A DNA stretch of 64,000 bases from Paractinoplanes durhamensis (GTDB taxonomy: Bacteria; Actinomycetota; Actinomycetes; Mycobacteriales; Micromonosporaceae), in NCBI RefSeq assembly GCF_016862175.1, contig NZ_BOML01000017.1:20339-84338 (forward strand), written 5' to 3'. The notes below the pieces were generated by a model. The model did no database searches. It was not told where the DNA came from and worked only from the letters and a program-made list of their open reading frames with translations. The position numbers and the translations under genes were made by a program. Shown here in pieces: positions 34,958-44,007 of this stretch; position 1 is the first letter of the stretch; the number at the start of each line of letters is the position of its first letter.

Positions 34958-36156
34958 CCCATTCCGACCGTGATGCCGGCGGGCACCGGATCCTCGTGGG
35001 CACCCTCGCCGTCACCCAGACCATCGGGTACGGCGGCCTCTACTACGCCTTCGCCGTCTTCCTCGTCCCGATCGCCGCCGACCTGCACACCTCCACCACC
35101 GTGGTGACCGGTTCCTACACCGCTTCCGTGCTCGCGGCCGCCCTGCTCGCGGTGCCGGTCGGCCGGCGGCTGGACCGGCACGGCGGGCGGGCGCTGATGA
35201 CCGGCGGGTCGCTGCTCGGCGTCCTCCTGCTGGTCGCCTGGTCCGGGATCGGCCAGGTGTGGCAGCTCTACGCCGTGCAGGCCGGCATCGGCGCCGCCTC
35301 GGCGGCCAGCCTCTACGAGGCCGCCTTCGCCGTCGTCATCGCCTGGCACACACCCCGGCAGCGCTCCGCCGCGCTGCTGGCGGTGACCGTGGTCGCCGGG
35401 TTCGCGAGCACCGTGTTCCTGCCGCTGACCGGGTGGCTCGTCGAGCAGTACGGCTGGCGGACCGCCCTGCTCGTGCTCGCCGCCGTCCAAGCGGTCACCG
35501 TGCCGCTGCACGCCGTCGTGATCCGCCGCCCACCCGCCGGCGGGCACCACGTCCGGCCCACCAGATCCGGCACCCGCGCCGCACTCGCCGACCGGGGCTT
35601 CTGGCTGCTCGCCGCCGGACTCACCGCGAACACCGCGGCGATCAGCGCCTACACCGTGCTGCTCATCCCCGCACTGATCGCCTGGCACTACCCGCCGGCG
35701 TTCGCCGCCACCATCGCCGGGCTGCTCGGCGTGCTGTCGGTTACCGGGCGGCTGCTGACCACCGGCCTGCAACGGCGGTATCGCACCGTCACGATCACGG
35801 CCGCCGTCTTCACCGTCCAGACCGTCGCCGCGCTGCTGCTGCCCTGGGCGGCCGGCACGGCCGTGGGGGCGATCGCCGCGGTCATCGGGTTCGGCCTCGG
35901 CTTCGGCGTCGCCACCATCGCCAAACCGGTCATCCTCGCCGAGCGCTACGACACGACCCGCTACGCGACCCTCGCCGGCGTCCTCGTCGTCCCGGGCACC
36001 CTCGCGAAGGCCGTCGCACCGCTGGCCGGGGCCGGCCTGCACGCCGCGACCGGCAGCTACACCACCGCGCTCACCGCGATCGCCGCCTGCTGCGCGCTCG
36101 CCACCGCGGCCCTGGCCGGGCTCAGCCGTCGTCCACTGCGGACGATTCCGGCGTGA
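34954..36156 (+). CDS. MFS transporter of the arsR cluster
   Basis: A 400-aa 12-helix major facilitator, GTG start overlapping the stop of the monooxygenase gene (GTGA), so coupled. The loop 2-3 motif is VPVGRRLDRHGGRALM, a variant of the G-x3-D-R-x-G-R-[KR] MFS motif A. It has SLYEAAFAVVIAWHTPRQRS in the helix 4-5 region and GFGLGFGVATIAKPVI in the second half, features of monocarboxylate/oxalate-type (OFA-like) or actinobacterial 'arsenic cluster' MFS proteins. The context predicts export of an arsenic compound or of the product of the monooxygenase. It is not ArsJ by context, since no GAPDH gene is next to it. Confidence 0.85.
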   Translation: MTHSDRDAGGHRILVGTLAVTQTIGYGGLYYAFAVFLVPIAADLHTSTTVVTGSYTASVLAAALLAVPVGRRLDRHGGRALMTGGSLLGVLLLVAWSGIGQVWQLYAVQAGIGAASAASLYEAAFAVVIAWHTPRQRSAALLAVTVVAGFASTVFLPLTGWLVEQYGWRTALLVLAAVQAVTVPLHAVVIRRPPAGGHHVRPTRSGTRAALADRGFWLLAAGLTANTAAISAYTVLLIPALIAWHYPPAFAATIAGLLGVLSVTGRLLTTGLQRRYRTVTITAAVFTVQTVAALLLPWAAGTAVGAIAAVIGFGLGFGVATIAKPVILAERYDTTRYATLAGVLVVPGTLAKAVAPLAGAGLHAATGSYTTALTAIAACCALATAALAGLSRRPLRTIPA

Positions 36157-36162
36157 CCCCGC

Positions 36163-36187
36163 GCCGCACGCGAAAGGGGCGCTGCGG
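36163..36187 (+). terminator. Possible hairpin after the MFS gene
   Basis: GCCGCA-c-GCG (36163-36172) can pair with CGC-TGCGGC with one bulged base around a purine-rich loop, directly after the MFS stop. No T-run, so weak. The rest of the interval to 36415 holds only short frames, including one ending AEVTLRGGQPFVMGV (stop at 36399) that may be a remnant. Confidence 0.35.
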
Positions 36188-36415
36188 CCGTGACCAGGCG
36201 CTCAGGTCGCCCGGAGAACAACGGGGCTGATCATGCCCGTACGTTTCGGATGGTTGGGAATTTGTGCGATTTTTTTTGGCTGTCGCGGCGTCTGGGACGG
36301 GTGAGGACCAGGTTTGACGACGCCGGCTGGCTGCCGGAGGCCGCCACCGTGGCCGAGGTGACGCTCCGCGGTGGTCAGCCGTTTGTGATGGGGGTCTGAC
36401 GGATAGTTTGATGGC

Positions 36416-38005
36416 ATGACGGACGTCGTGATCGGCATCGACACCGGGACCACCGCCACCAAGGGCATCGCCGCCACCATCACCGGCGAGCTCCGAGCCC
36501 ACGTTTCCGTCCACTACCCCCTTGCCGTGCCGGGGCCCGGCCGCGCCGAGCTCGACCCGGGGCACCTGCGTGACGCCGCGGTCAAAGCCCTCACCGACGT
36601 GGCCGCGGCCTGCCGGGAGAACGGGGACCGGGTGGTCGCGGTCAGCCTCAGCGCGTTCCTGCACGGGCTGGTGCCGATGACCGCCGCCGGGGAACCGCTC
36701 GGGCCGCTGGTCACCTGGGCCGACGCCCGCTCCGGCGAGCAGTGCGACCGGATCCTCGCCGCCGGGCGGGCTCGCGCGCTGCAGGCCCGGACCGGCACGC
36801 CGGTGCACCCGATGTCGCCGCTGACCAAGCTGGCCTGGTGGCGGGACAACGACCCGTCGATCCTGCGCGACACCCCCCGCTGGGGCGGCGTCAAGGAGCT
36901 GATCCTGGCCGCGCTCACCGACGAGCCGTTCCTGCTCGACCTGTCGGTCGCCTCCGGCACCGGGCTGTACGACATCCACCAGCGGCGCTGGGACTCCGAA
37001 GCCCTGGAGATCGCCGGGGTCCGCGCCGGCCAGCTGGCCGACGTGGTGCCGACCACCACCGTGCTGCGGCTCAAGGCGGGGCTCGCGGGGCTGCCGGACG
37101 GGACCCGGCTGATCATCGGAGCCGCCGACGGGCCGCTCGCCAACCTGGGCGTCGGCGCCACCCCGGCCGGGGTCGCCGCCGTCTCGCTCGGCACCAGCGG
37201 GGCGCTGCGCACCGTCGTCGACCGGCCCACCGCCGACGCCGACGGCCGGCTGTTCTGCTACGCGCTCACCGAGGACCGGTGGGTGATCGGCGGGGCGGTC
37301 AACAACGCCGGGTCCGTCGTGCGGTGGGCGGGGCAGAGTTTCGCGTCCGGCTTCGAACGGCCCGGCGCCGAAGGGGAGGACGCCGACGAGCGCGACGCCG
37401 CCCTGCTCATGGAGGCACAGGGGGTGCCGCCCGGCAGCGACGGGCTGCTCTGCCTGCCCTACCTGCTGGGGGAGCGGGCGCCCTGGTGGCGGTCCGGGCT
37501 GCGTGGGGCCTACCTCGGGCTGCGCCGCGAGCACGGGCGCGCCCACCTGGTGCGCTCGGCGGTCGAAGGGGTCTGCCAGCAGCTGGCGCTGGTGCGGGAC
37601 TCGTTCGCCGGCGAAGGGTTCGCGGTCACCGAGGTGCGGGCCACCGGCGGAGCGGTCGCCTCCGAGCTGTGGGTGGGGGTGCTCGCGGCCGCGCTCGACC
37701 TGCCGGTCGCGGTCGCCGACACCCCGGAGGGCACCGCGCTCGGGGCCTGCCTGCTCGGCTGGCACGCTCTCGGCGAGCTGCCCGACCTCGACCACGCCGC
37801 GGCGCTCATCGCGATCGGCAAACCGACCGTGCCCGACCCGGCGAACGCCGCCCTCTACGCCCGGCTGCGACCGCTCGTCGAGAAGTCCGCGCTCGCCATG
37901 CTCGACACCGTCAAGGAGCTCGACCGGCTCGCCCCGCAGCCGACGCCTGCGATTCCCGTCACCGGTGGCCGCGTTGACGCCACACACGGCAGTGAGAAAG
38001 CATGA
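36416..38005 (+). CDS. FGGY-family carbohydrate kinase, gluconokinase type
   Basis: A 529-aa ASKHA-fold sugar kinase. The phosphate-1 motif is GIDTGTTATKGIA (residues 7-19); the sugar-binding/catalytic part reads TWADARSGEQCD; the FGGY phosphate-2 region is AAVSLGTSGALRTV; and the C-terminal adenosine motif is VRATGGAVASELWV. ERAPWWRSGLRGAYLGL is characteristic of the gluconokinase (GntK-like FGGY) subfamily, so gluconate to 6-phosphogluconate is the likely reaction. No gluconate permease or regulator is adjacent. The coding region ends 5 bases before the cobalamin riboswitch. Confidence 0.88.
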   Translation: MTDVVIGIDTGTTATKGIAATITGELRAHVSVHYPLAVPGPGRAELDPGHLRDAAVKALTDVAAACRENGDRVVAVSLSAFLHGLVPMTAAGEPLGPLVTWADARSGEQCDRILAAGRARALQARTGTPVHPMSPLTKLAWWRDNDPSILRDTPRWGGVKELILAALTDEPFLLDLSVASGTGLYDIHQRRWDSEALEIAGVRAGQLADVVPTTTVLRLKAGLAGLPDGTRLIIGAADGPLANLGVGATPAGVAAVSLGTSGALRTVVDRPTADADGRLFCYALTEDRWVIGGAVNNAGSVVRWAGQSFASGFERPGAEGEDADERDAALLMEAQGVPPGSDGLLCLPYLLGERAPWWRSGLRGAYLGLRREHGRAHLVRSAVEGVCQQLALVRDSFAGEGFAVTEVRATGGAVASELWVGVLAAALDLPVAVADTPEGTALGACLLGWHALGELPDLDHAAALIAIGKPTVPDPANAALYARLRPLVEKSALAMLDTVKELDRLAPQPTPAIPVTGGRVDATHGSEKA

Positions 38006-38010
38006 CTGCC

Positions 38011-38158
38011 GAGCGGTAGCGGAGGAACACCGGTGTGAATCCGGGGCGGTCCCGCCACTGTGACCGGGTAGCGACCTGCGTCAACTCGCCACGGCCTGGG
38101 AGGGCTGGAAGGCGCGCGGGCCTGCGCTGATCCGGGAGTCAGGAGACTCCGGCCGCTC
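38011..38158 (+). ncRNA. Cobalamin (B12) riboswitch
   Basis: The conserved core is present: GAACACCGGTGTGAATCCGG, then the B12 box GCCACTG at 38054-38060, and the downstream GGGAGTCAGGAGACTCC (38134-38150). The closing stem pairs GAGCGG (38011-38016) with CCGCTC (38153-38158). It sits in the leader of the chelatase-cobO-cobB-cobE operon, so it presumably represses these genes when adenosylcobalamin is plentiful. The start codon is 48 bases after the closing stem; I do not see a clear terminator, so translational control is more likely. Confidence 0.93.
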
Positions 38159-38205
38159 GTGACACCGGTCGCGCGGGCGTGGACACCCGTGCAGAAGGGA
38201 CTTTC

Positions 38206-40131
38206 GTGACGCCGTACCCGTTCTCCGCAGTCGTCGGTCTCACCGACCTGCGGCTCGCTCTGCTGCTCACCGCCGTCTCGCCGCACGTCGGCGGGGTTCT
38301 CGTGCGCGGGGAGAAAGGCACTGCCAAGAGCACTGTCGTACGAGCGCTGGCGACTCTCCTGCCGCCGGTCTCGGTGGTGCGCGGCTGCCGCTTCGCCTGC
38401 GACCCGGCGCAGCCCGACCCGCAGTGCCCGGACGGGCCGCACGCCACCGACTCGCCGGCGCAGTCCCGGCCCTCGGCGCTCGTCGAGCTGCCGGTCGGGG
38501 CCACCGAGGACCGGGTGGTGGGCACGCTCGACATCCAGCGTGCGCTGGCCGACGGCGTCAAGGCGTACGAGCCGGGGCTGCTCGCCGCCGCGCACCGCGG
38601 CGTCCTCTACGTCGACGAGGTCAACCTGCTGCCCGACCACCTGGTCGACCTGCTGCTCGACGCGGCCGCGATGGGCCGGGCGCACGTCGAGCGGGACGGG
38701 GTGTCGGTCAAGCACGCCGCCCGGTTCCTGCTGGTCGGCACCATGAACCCGGAAGAGGGCGAGCCGCGGCCGCAGCTCGTCGACCGGTTCGGGCTGGTCG
38801 TCACCGTCGCCGCGCCGCGCGAGGCGGGGGAGCGGGCCGAGGTCGTCCGGCGGCGGCTCGCCTACGAGGCCGACCCGGACCTGTTCGCGGCGCGGTTCGT
38901 CGCCGACGAGCAGGAGGTCGCGGAGCGGATCGTGGCCGCCCGGGCGCGGCTGCCCAAGGTCGTGCTGCCCGACGGCGAGCTCGATCGGATCGCCCGGGTC
39001 TGTCTCGCCTACGGCGTGGACGGGATGCGGGCCGACATCGTCGTCGCGCGATGTGCAGTCGCGCTGGCCGCCTGGCACGGGCGGGACCTGGTCACCGAGG
39101 AGGACGTGCGGGACGCGGCCCGGCTGGCGCTGCCGCACCGGCGGCGGAAGGACCCGCTCGACCCGCCCGGCACCGACGAGGAACGCCTGGAAGACGCGTT
39201 GTCGCAGGCCGAGCCCCCGCCGTCCGAGGATGACGACGACCCTGATCCGGGCGGTGGTGGAGGAGGGTCGCCGACGCCCCCGCCGACCGTCGGCCCGGAC
39301 CACGGCGGGGCGACCGATCAGGCCGACAAATCGGGCGAACCGGCGTCGGCGCCCGCCGCGGCCCCTGCCGTTGCGGCCGGGAACGCCTACCGGACCCGTA
39401 CGCTCAAAATCGCCGCCCGCGGAACCGGTGGTCATGCCGGACGCCGCTCGCCGTCCCTGGCCCGCCGGGGCCGGGTGATCGGCTCCCGGGTCCCGGCCGG
39501 CAAGCTCGCCGGCGCCCCGCACCTGCCCGCCACCCTGCGCGCCGCCCTGCACCGCGGCGACCGCACCGTGCAGCCGGTCGACCTGCGCGAGGCCGTGCAC
39601 GTCGGCCGCGAGTCCAACCTGGTTCTGTTCGTCGTCGACGCCTCCGGCTCGATGGCCGCCCGCCGCCGGATGACCGTGGTCAAGACCGCCGTGCTGTCCC
39701 TGCTGCGCGACGCCTACCAGCGCCGCGACCGGATCGGGATGATCACCTTCCGGGGGCACGAGGCCGAGCAGGTGCTCCCGCCGACGTCCTCGCACGAGGT
39801 GGGCGTCATGAAGCTGGCGAGCCTGAAGACCGGCGGCCGCACCCCCCTCGCGGCCGGCCTGCGCACCGCCGCCGCCACCATCGCCACCGAGCGCCGCCGG
39901 GACCCGCGCCGCCGTCCGCTGCTGATCGTCGTCACCGACGGCCGCGCCACCAGCGGCCCCGACCCGGTCCGGATGGCCCCCGCCCTGGCCGGGGTGGCCG
40001 CCGTGGTCGTCGACTGCGAGTCCGGCCCGGTGCGCCTGGGCCTGGCCGGCCGGCTGGCCACCGCCCTGAACGCCGACCTGATGCCGCTCGAACAGCTCGA
40101 AGCCGGCGCCGCCACGAGGAGCGCTGCCTGA
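38206..40131 (+). CDS. Putative cobaltochelatase subunit, ChlI-ChlD-like (AAA+ ATPase plus VWA)
   Basis: A 641-aa chelatase ATPase that, with a CobN-type large subunit (not in this window), inserts cobalt into hydrogenobyrinate diamide. GTG 38206 is preferred to GTG 38179 because GAAGGGA lies before it. Domains: AAA+ ATPase (about 1-310) with RGEKGTAKST P-loop and GVLYVDEVNLLPDHLVD Walker B; an acidic/Gly-Pro linker (about 330-390; SEDDDDPDPGGGGGG); and a C-terminal VWA domain (about 470-640) with the MIDAS motif VVDASGSMAARRR. The I and D subunits of magnesium chelatase are thus fused, as usual in actinobacteria. It is under the B12 riboswitch and overlaps cobO by one base (TGATG). Confidence 0.92.
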   Translation: MTPYPFSAVVGLTDLRLALLLTAVSPHVGGVLVRGEKGTAKSTVVRALATLLPPVSVVRGCRFACDPAQPDPQCPDGPHATDSPAQSRPSALVELPVGATEDRVVGTLDIQRALADGVKAYEPGLLAAAHRGVLYVDEVNLLPDHLVDLLLDAAAMGRAHVERDGVSVKHAARFLLVGTMNPEEGEPRPQLVDRFGLVVTVAAPREAGERAEVVRRRLAYEADPDLFAARFVADEQEVAERIVAARARLPKVVLPDGELDRIARVCLAYGVDGMRADIVVARCAVALAAWHGRDLVTEEDVRDAARLALPHRRRKDPLDPPGTDEERLEDALSQAEPPPSEDDDDPDPGGGGGGSPTPPPTVGPDHGGATDQADKSGEPASAPAAAPAVAAGNAYRTRTLKIAARGTGGHAGRRSPSLARRGRVIGSRVPAGKLAGAPHLPATLRAALHRGDRTVQPVDLREAVHVGRESNLVLFVVDASGSMAARRRMTVVKTAVLSLLRDAYQRRDRIGMITFRGHEAEQVLPPTSSHEVGVMKLASLKTGGRTPLAAGLRTAAATIATERRRDPRRRPLLIVVTDGRATSGPDPVRMAPALAGVAAVVVDCESGPVRLGLAGRLATALNADLMPLEQLEAGAATRSAA

Positions 40132-40715
40132 TGCCGCAGGGCAAAGTGGACGTCGTCCCGGCCGACGGGCTCACCACCCGGCAGCGCCGCCGCCAGGCCG
40201 TGCTGGCCGTGCACACCGGGCACGGCAAGGGCAAGTCGACGGCCGCGTTCGGGATGGCCCTGCGGGCGTGGAGCGCGGGCTGGCCGATCGGCGTGTTCCA
40301 GTTCGTGAAGTCGGAGAAGTGGCGGGTCGGCGAGGAGTCGGCGTTGAAAAGCCTCGGCAACGTCACCTGGCACAAGATGGGCGAGGGCTGGTCGTGGATC
40401 CAGCGCCCCGGCACCGAGCGGGACCACGCCGCCGAGGCCGCCGAGGGCTGGGCCCAGATCAAGCGGGACCTGGCCGCCGAGACCTACAAGTTCTATGTCC
40501 TCGACGAGTTCACCTACCCGATGAAGTGGGGCTGGGTCGACGTCGGCGACGTGGTCGAGACGCTGGCCGCCCGGCCCGGCACCCAGCACGTGGTGATCAC
40601 CGGCCGGGACGCGGCGCCGGCCCTGCTGGAGGCGGCCGACCTGGTCACCGAGATGACGAAGGTGAAGCATCCGATGGACGCCGGCCGCAAGGGACAGCAG
40701 GGTATCGAGTGGTAG
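40131..40715 (+). CDS. cobO: Cob(I)yrinic acid a,c-diamide adenosyltransferase
   Basis: CobA/CobO-type corrinoid adenosyltransferase of 194 aa that transfers adenosyl from ATP to the cobalt of cob(I)yrinate diamide. The P-loop HTGHGKGKSTAAFG (residues about 28-41) and the family signatures VFQFVKSEKWRVGEE, YVLDEFTYPMKWGW and VKHPMDAGRKGQQGIEW are complete. It overlaps the chelatase stop by one base (TGATG) and cobB by seven bases, in the middle of a tightly coupled cobalamin operon. Confidence 0.97.
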   Translation: MPQGKVDVVPADGLTTRQRRRQAVLAVHTGHGKGKSTAAFGMALRAWSAGWPIGVFQFVKSEKWRVGEESALKSLGNVTWHKMGEGWSWIQRPGTERDHAAEAAEGWAQIKRDLAAETYKFYVLDEFTYPMKWGWVDVGDVVETLAARPGTQHVVITGRDAAPALLEAADLVTEMTKVKHPMDAGRKGQQGIEW

Positions 40716-42070
40716 CGATTCCACGGATCGTGATCGGGGCACCCGCCTCCGGCCACGGCAAGACGACGGTGGCGACCGGCCTGCTGGCCGCGTTCGCCCG
40801 CCGGGGCCTGCCGGTCGCGCCGTTCAAGGTCGGCCCCGACTACATCGACCCCGGCTACCACGCCCTCGCCGCCGGTCGCCCCGGCCGCAACCTCGACCCG
40901 GTGATGGTCGGCGAACGGCTGATCGCGCCGCTGTTCGCGCACGGCGCCCGCGGCGCCGGGATGGCGATCGTCGAGGGCGTGATGGGCCTCTACGACGGCC
41001 GGACCGGGGCCGGCGACACCGGCTCGACCGCCCAGGTCGCCGAGCTGCTCGGCGCCCCGGTGATCCTGGTCGTCGACGCGGCCGCGCAGGGCCGGTCGAT
41101 CGCCGCGCTGGTGCACGGGTTCCGCAGCTTCGGCAGCGTCCGGCTGGCCGGGGTGATCCTCAACCGGGTCGGCTCCGACCGGCACGAGAGCATCCTGCGC
41201 GAGGCCTGCGAGGAGGTCGGCACGCCGGTGCTGGGCGCGATGCGCCGGGCCGACGCGGTCGCCGCCCCCTCCCGGCATCTGGGCCTGGTGCCGGCGGCCG
41301 AACGCCGGGCCGAGGCGCGGGCCTCGGTGGACGCCCTGGCCGCGCTGGTCGCCGCGTCGGTCGACCTCGACGAGGTGGCCGCGATCGCGCACTCGGCACC
41401 GTCGCTGTCGGTCGAGCCCTGGAGCCCGGCGGAAGCGGTGGGCGACGTTCCCGAGGGCGAACGGCCGGTGATCGCGATCGCCGGCGGGCCGGCCTTCTCG
41501 TTCTCCTACGCGGAGACGCCCGAGCTGCTCACCGCGGCCGGCGCCGACGTCATCACCCTCGACCCGCTGCACGACGAGAAACTCCCGGCCGGGACGCGCG
41601 GTCTCGTCGTCGGCGGCGGCTTCCCCGAGGTGTACGCGTCGGAACTCTCCGCCAACGAGCCCCTGCGCCTGGCGGTGGCCTCGCTGGCCGCCACCGGCGG
41701 GCCGATCGCCGCCGAATGCGCCGGCCTGCTCTGGCTGTGCCGCACCCTCGACGACGCGCCGATGTGCGGGGTCCTCGACGCCGACGCGGCGATGACCCCG
41801 ACGCTGACCCTCGGCTACCGGGACGCGGTCGCCCTCGCCGACAGCCCGCTGGCACCGGCCGGCACCCGGGTCACCGGCCACGAGTTCCACCGCACCACCG
41901 TCCACCCCCGGTCCGGGGTGCTGCTCTCGCCGGCGGCCGGGGCGGCCTGGCAGTGGCGCGGCGCCGACCCGGAAGGGTTCGCCACCCCGGCCGTGCACGC
42001 CTCCTACCTGCACCTGCACTGGGCGGGCGCGCCGTCACTGGCCCGCAACGTGGTCGCCGCGGCGCGATGA
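40709..42070 (+). CDS. cobB: Cobyrinate/hydrogenobyrinate a,c-diamide synthase
   Basis: ATP- and glutamine-dependent amidase of 453 aa that amidates the a and c side chains of (hydrogeno)byrinic acid. The N-terminal dethiobiotin-synthetase-like domain has VIGAPASGHGKTTVATGL and VGPDYIDPGYH; the C-terminal class I glutamine amidotransferase domain has the nucleophile in AAECAGLLWLCR and VTGHEFHRTT. GTG 40709 (VVAIPRIVIG) lies within the 3' end of cobO and gives the canonical N-terminus. The aerobic or anaerobic route cannot be decided from this alone, but the fused chelatase implies late cobalt insertion. Confidence 0.95.
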   Translation: MVAIPRIVIGAPASGHGKTTVATGLLAAFARRGLPVAPFKVGPDYIDPGYHALAAGRPGRNLDPVMVGERLIAPLFAHGARGAGMAIVEGVMGLYDGRTGAGDTGSTAQVAELLGAPVILVVDAAAQGRSIAALVHGFRSFGSVRLAGVILNRVGSDRHESILREACEEVGTPVLGAMRRADAVAAPSRHLGLVPAAERRAEARASVDALAALVAASVDLDEVAAIAHSAPSLSVEPWSPAEAVGDVPEGERPVIAIAGGPAFSFSYAETPELLTAAGADVITLDPLHDEKLPAGTRGLVVGGGFPEVYASELSANEPLRLAVASLAATGGPIAAECAGLLWLCRTLDDAPMCGVLDADAAMTPTLTLGYRDAVALADSPLAPAGTRVTGHEFHRTTVHPRSGVLLSPAAGAAWQWRGADPEGFATPAVHASYLHLHWAGAPSLARNVVAAAR

Positions 42071-42435
42071 AACTGGTCGTTGGGCTCGGGGCGCGGCCCG
42101 GGCGGTCGGCGGAGGAGCTCGAGGCCGCGGTCGGGCAGGCCCTCACCGAGCTCGGCGCCGACTGGGGGGACGTGCGGGCGCTGGCCACCATCGACCGGCG
42201 GGCGGCCGAGGACGGGGTGCGGGCCCTCGCCACCGCGTACGGCTGGGAAGTGGTCTCGCTCGCGGCGGCGGAACTGGTGGGATACGACGTACCCACCCCA
42301 AGCGAGACCGTCGCCGACGCCGTGGGCACCCCCAGCGTCGCCGAGGCGGCGGCGCTGGCCGCCGCGGGCGGGCGGGCCGTCCTGATCCTGCCGAAGACGA
42401 CCTTCCCCGGGATCACCGTGGCCGTCGCCGGCTGA
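42067..42435 (+). CDS. CobE/CbiG C-terminal-type cobalamin biosynthesis protein
   Basis: A 122-aa single-domain protein of the CobE/GbiG family: LVVGLGARPGRSAEELEAAV at the N-terminus, ALATIDRRAAEDGVRALA, VPTPSETVADAVGTPSVAEA and the end GGRAVLILPKTTFPGITVAVA match the family. CbiG acts in opening of the delta-lactone ring; stand-alone CobE has a less certain role in corrin ring synthesis. ATG 42067 overlaps the cobB stop (ATGA). Last gene of the riboswitch-controlled operon. Confidence 0.9.
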   Translation: MKLVVGLGARPGRSAEELEAAVGQALTELGADWGDVRALATIDRRAAEDGVRALATAYGWEVVSLAAAELVGYDVPTPSETVADAVGTPSVAEAAALAAAGGRAVLILPKTTFPGITVAVAG

Positions 42436-42528
42436 CAGGGTTTTCCCTTGTCCAGCCCCTTGAGGGTGGGCCGGCACCCGGCCGCAACCATAGACTCCCG
42501 CCGATATCTGTCCTATCGGAGGTGCACC

Positions 42529-43962
42529 GTGCCAGTCCGTTACCGGGCCCTGCTGGCCGCCGCCACCCTGGCGTCCGGAGTAGCCCTCGTCGCCGTGACC
42601 ACGACGCCACCCGCGTCGGCCGCGGTCGTCCATCGTGTGTTGTTCGACAACAGCAAGGCCGAGACCGCCGGCAACGCCGACTGGATCATCAGCACGTCGC
42701 AGCCCGACCCGCTGGGGCAGAACGCCAACCCGACCTCGGAGACCTCGTGGACCGGCGCACTCTCCGCGTGGGGCGTCGCCCTGCAGCGGACCGGCTCGTA
42801 CAGCCTGAAGACACTGCCGACCGGCAACACCATCACGTACGGCGGCAGCGGCGCCCTTGATCTGGCGAACTTCGACGTCTTCGTGATGCCGGAACCGAAC
42901 GTGCTGCTCAGCACCGCCGAGAAGACCGCGATCATGAAGTTCATCCAGGCCGGCGGCGGGTTCTTCCTGATCGTCGACCACGCCGGGAGCGACCGGAACA
43001 ACGACGGGTACGACTCCGTCGAGGTCGCCAACGACCTGCTCACCAACAACGGCGTCGACAACACCTCGCCGTTCGGGTTCAGCGTCGACACCAACGACAT
43101 CTCCAGCGAGAACCCGGTCGCGATCAGCAGCAGCACCAACCCGGTGATCAACGGGCCGTACGGCACGGTGACCGGCAGCATCATCCGCGACGGCAGCACC
43201 CAGACGCTGAACAAGACGGCCAACTCCAGCGTCGCGGGGCTGGTCTGGCGGACCTCGTCGAGCCAGACCGGGACCACCGGCGCGTTCTTCACGACCAGCA
43301 CGTTCGGGTCGGGGCGGGTCGCGGTGTGGGGGGACAGCTCGCCGATCGACGACGGGACCGGGCAGTCCGGGAACACGCTCTACGACGGGTGGAACGACAC
43401 CGCCGGCACGAACGCCGCGCTGGCGCTGAATGCGACCGAGTGGCTGGCCGGGACCGGGACGTCGACGCCGACGACATCCCCGACCACCTCCCCGACCGGC
43501 GGCGGCTCCTGCGCCACGACCCAGCTGCTGGGCAACACCGGGTTCGAGTCCGGGGCCACCACCTGGACCGCCACCTCCGGGGTCATCACCAACTCGTCGT
43601 CGCAGGCCGCGCACGCCGGGTCCTACAAGGCCTGGCTGGACGGCTACGGGTCGGCGCACACCGACACGCTGTCCCAGACGGTGACGGTGCCGGCCGGGTG
43701 CGGTGGCGCGACCCTGAGTTTCTGGCTGCACATCGACACCGACGAGACGACCACGACGACGGCGTACGACAATTTGACCGTCACCGCCAAAGGATCAACG
43801 TTGGCGACTTACTCGAATTTGAATGCCGCTTCCGGATATGTCCAGAAATCGCTGTCGATTTCGGGGTCGGGCAGCACCACCGTCACCTTCACCGGGGTCG
43901 AGGGCAGCCAGATCCAGACCTCATTCGTCGTCGATGACGTGACTCTCACGCCGACGGCCTGA
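42529..43962 (+). CDS. Secreted protein with amidotransferase-like domain and C-terminal binding domain
   Basis: A 477-aa exported protein. GTG 42529 with GGAGG upstream opens a signal peptide (RYRALLAAATLASGVALVAV...ASA, about residues 1-35). Domain 1 (about 36-305) looks like a class I amidotransferase/ThuA-like flavodoxin fold: FDVFVMPEPNVLLS, FIQAGGGFFLIVDHAGSDRN, GRVAVWGDSSPIDDG. I see no certain catalytic Cys. A Thr/Ser/Pro linker (GTSTPTTSPTTSPTGGG) joins domain 2 (about 330-477), a jelly-roll binding module like those appended to actinobacterial secreted peptidases (LLGNTGFESGATTWT, LSFWLHIDTDETT, SFVVDDVTL). It likely acts outside the cell on polymers, but the reaction is unknown. 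A terminator follows. Confidence 0.78.
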   Translation: MPVRYRALLAAATLASGVALVAVTTTPPASAAVVHRVLFDNSKAETAGNADWIISTSQPDPLGQNANPTSETSWTGALSAWGVALQRTGSYSLKTLPTGNTITYGGSGALDLANFDVFVMPEPNVLLSTAEKTAIMKFIQAGGGFFLIVDHAGSDRNNDGYDSVEVANDLLTNNGVDNTSPFGFSVDTNDISSENPVAISSSTNPVINGPYGTVTGSIIRDGSTQTLNKTANSSVAGLVWRTSSSQTGTTGAFFTTSTFGSGRVAVWGDSSPIDDGTGQSGNTLYDGWNDTAGTNAALALNATEWLAGTGTSTPTTSPTTSPTGGGSCATTQLLGNTGFESGATTWTATSGVITNSSSQAAHAGSYKAWLDGYGSAHTDTLSQTVTVPAGCGGATLSFWLHIDTDETTTTTAYDNLTVTAKGSTLATYSNLNAASGYVQKSLSISGSGSTTVTFTGVEGSQIQTSFVVDDVTLTPTA

Positions 43963-43964
43963 AC

Positions 43965-44001
43965 GTTGCCCCCGGCGCTGGGAAGCGGCGCCGGGGGCAA
44001 C
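43965..44001. terminator. Bidirectional terminator
   Basis: Perfect 14-bp stem (43965-43978 with 43988-44001) around a 9-base loop, between the convergent secreted protein and GH92 genes. Confidence 0.82.
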
Positions 44002-44007
44002 TCCACC

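Noticed and set aside
36190..36399. A 69-codon plus-strand frame before the gluconokinase gene
   Set aside because: No ribosome binding site, mixed codon bias and no recognisable protein; at most a remnant of the last ~30 codons.
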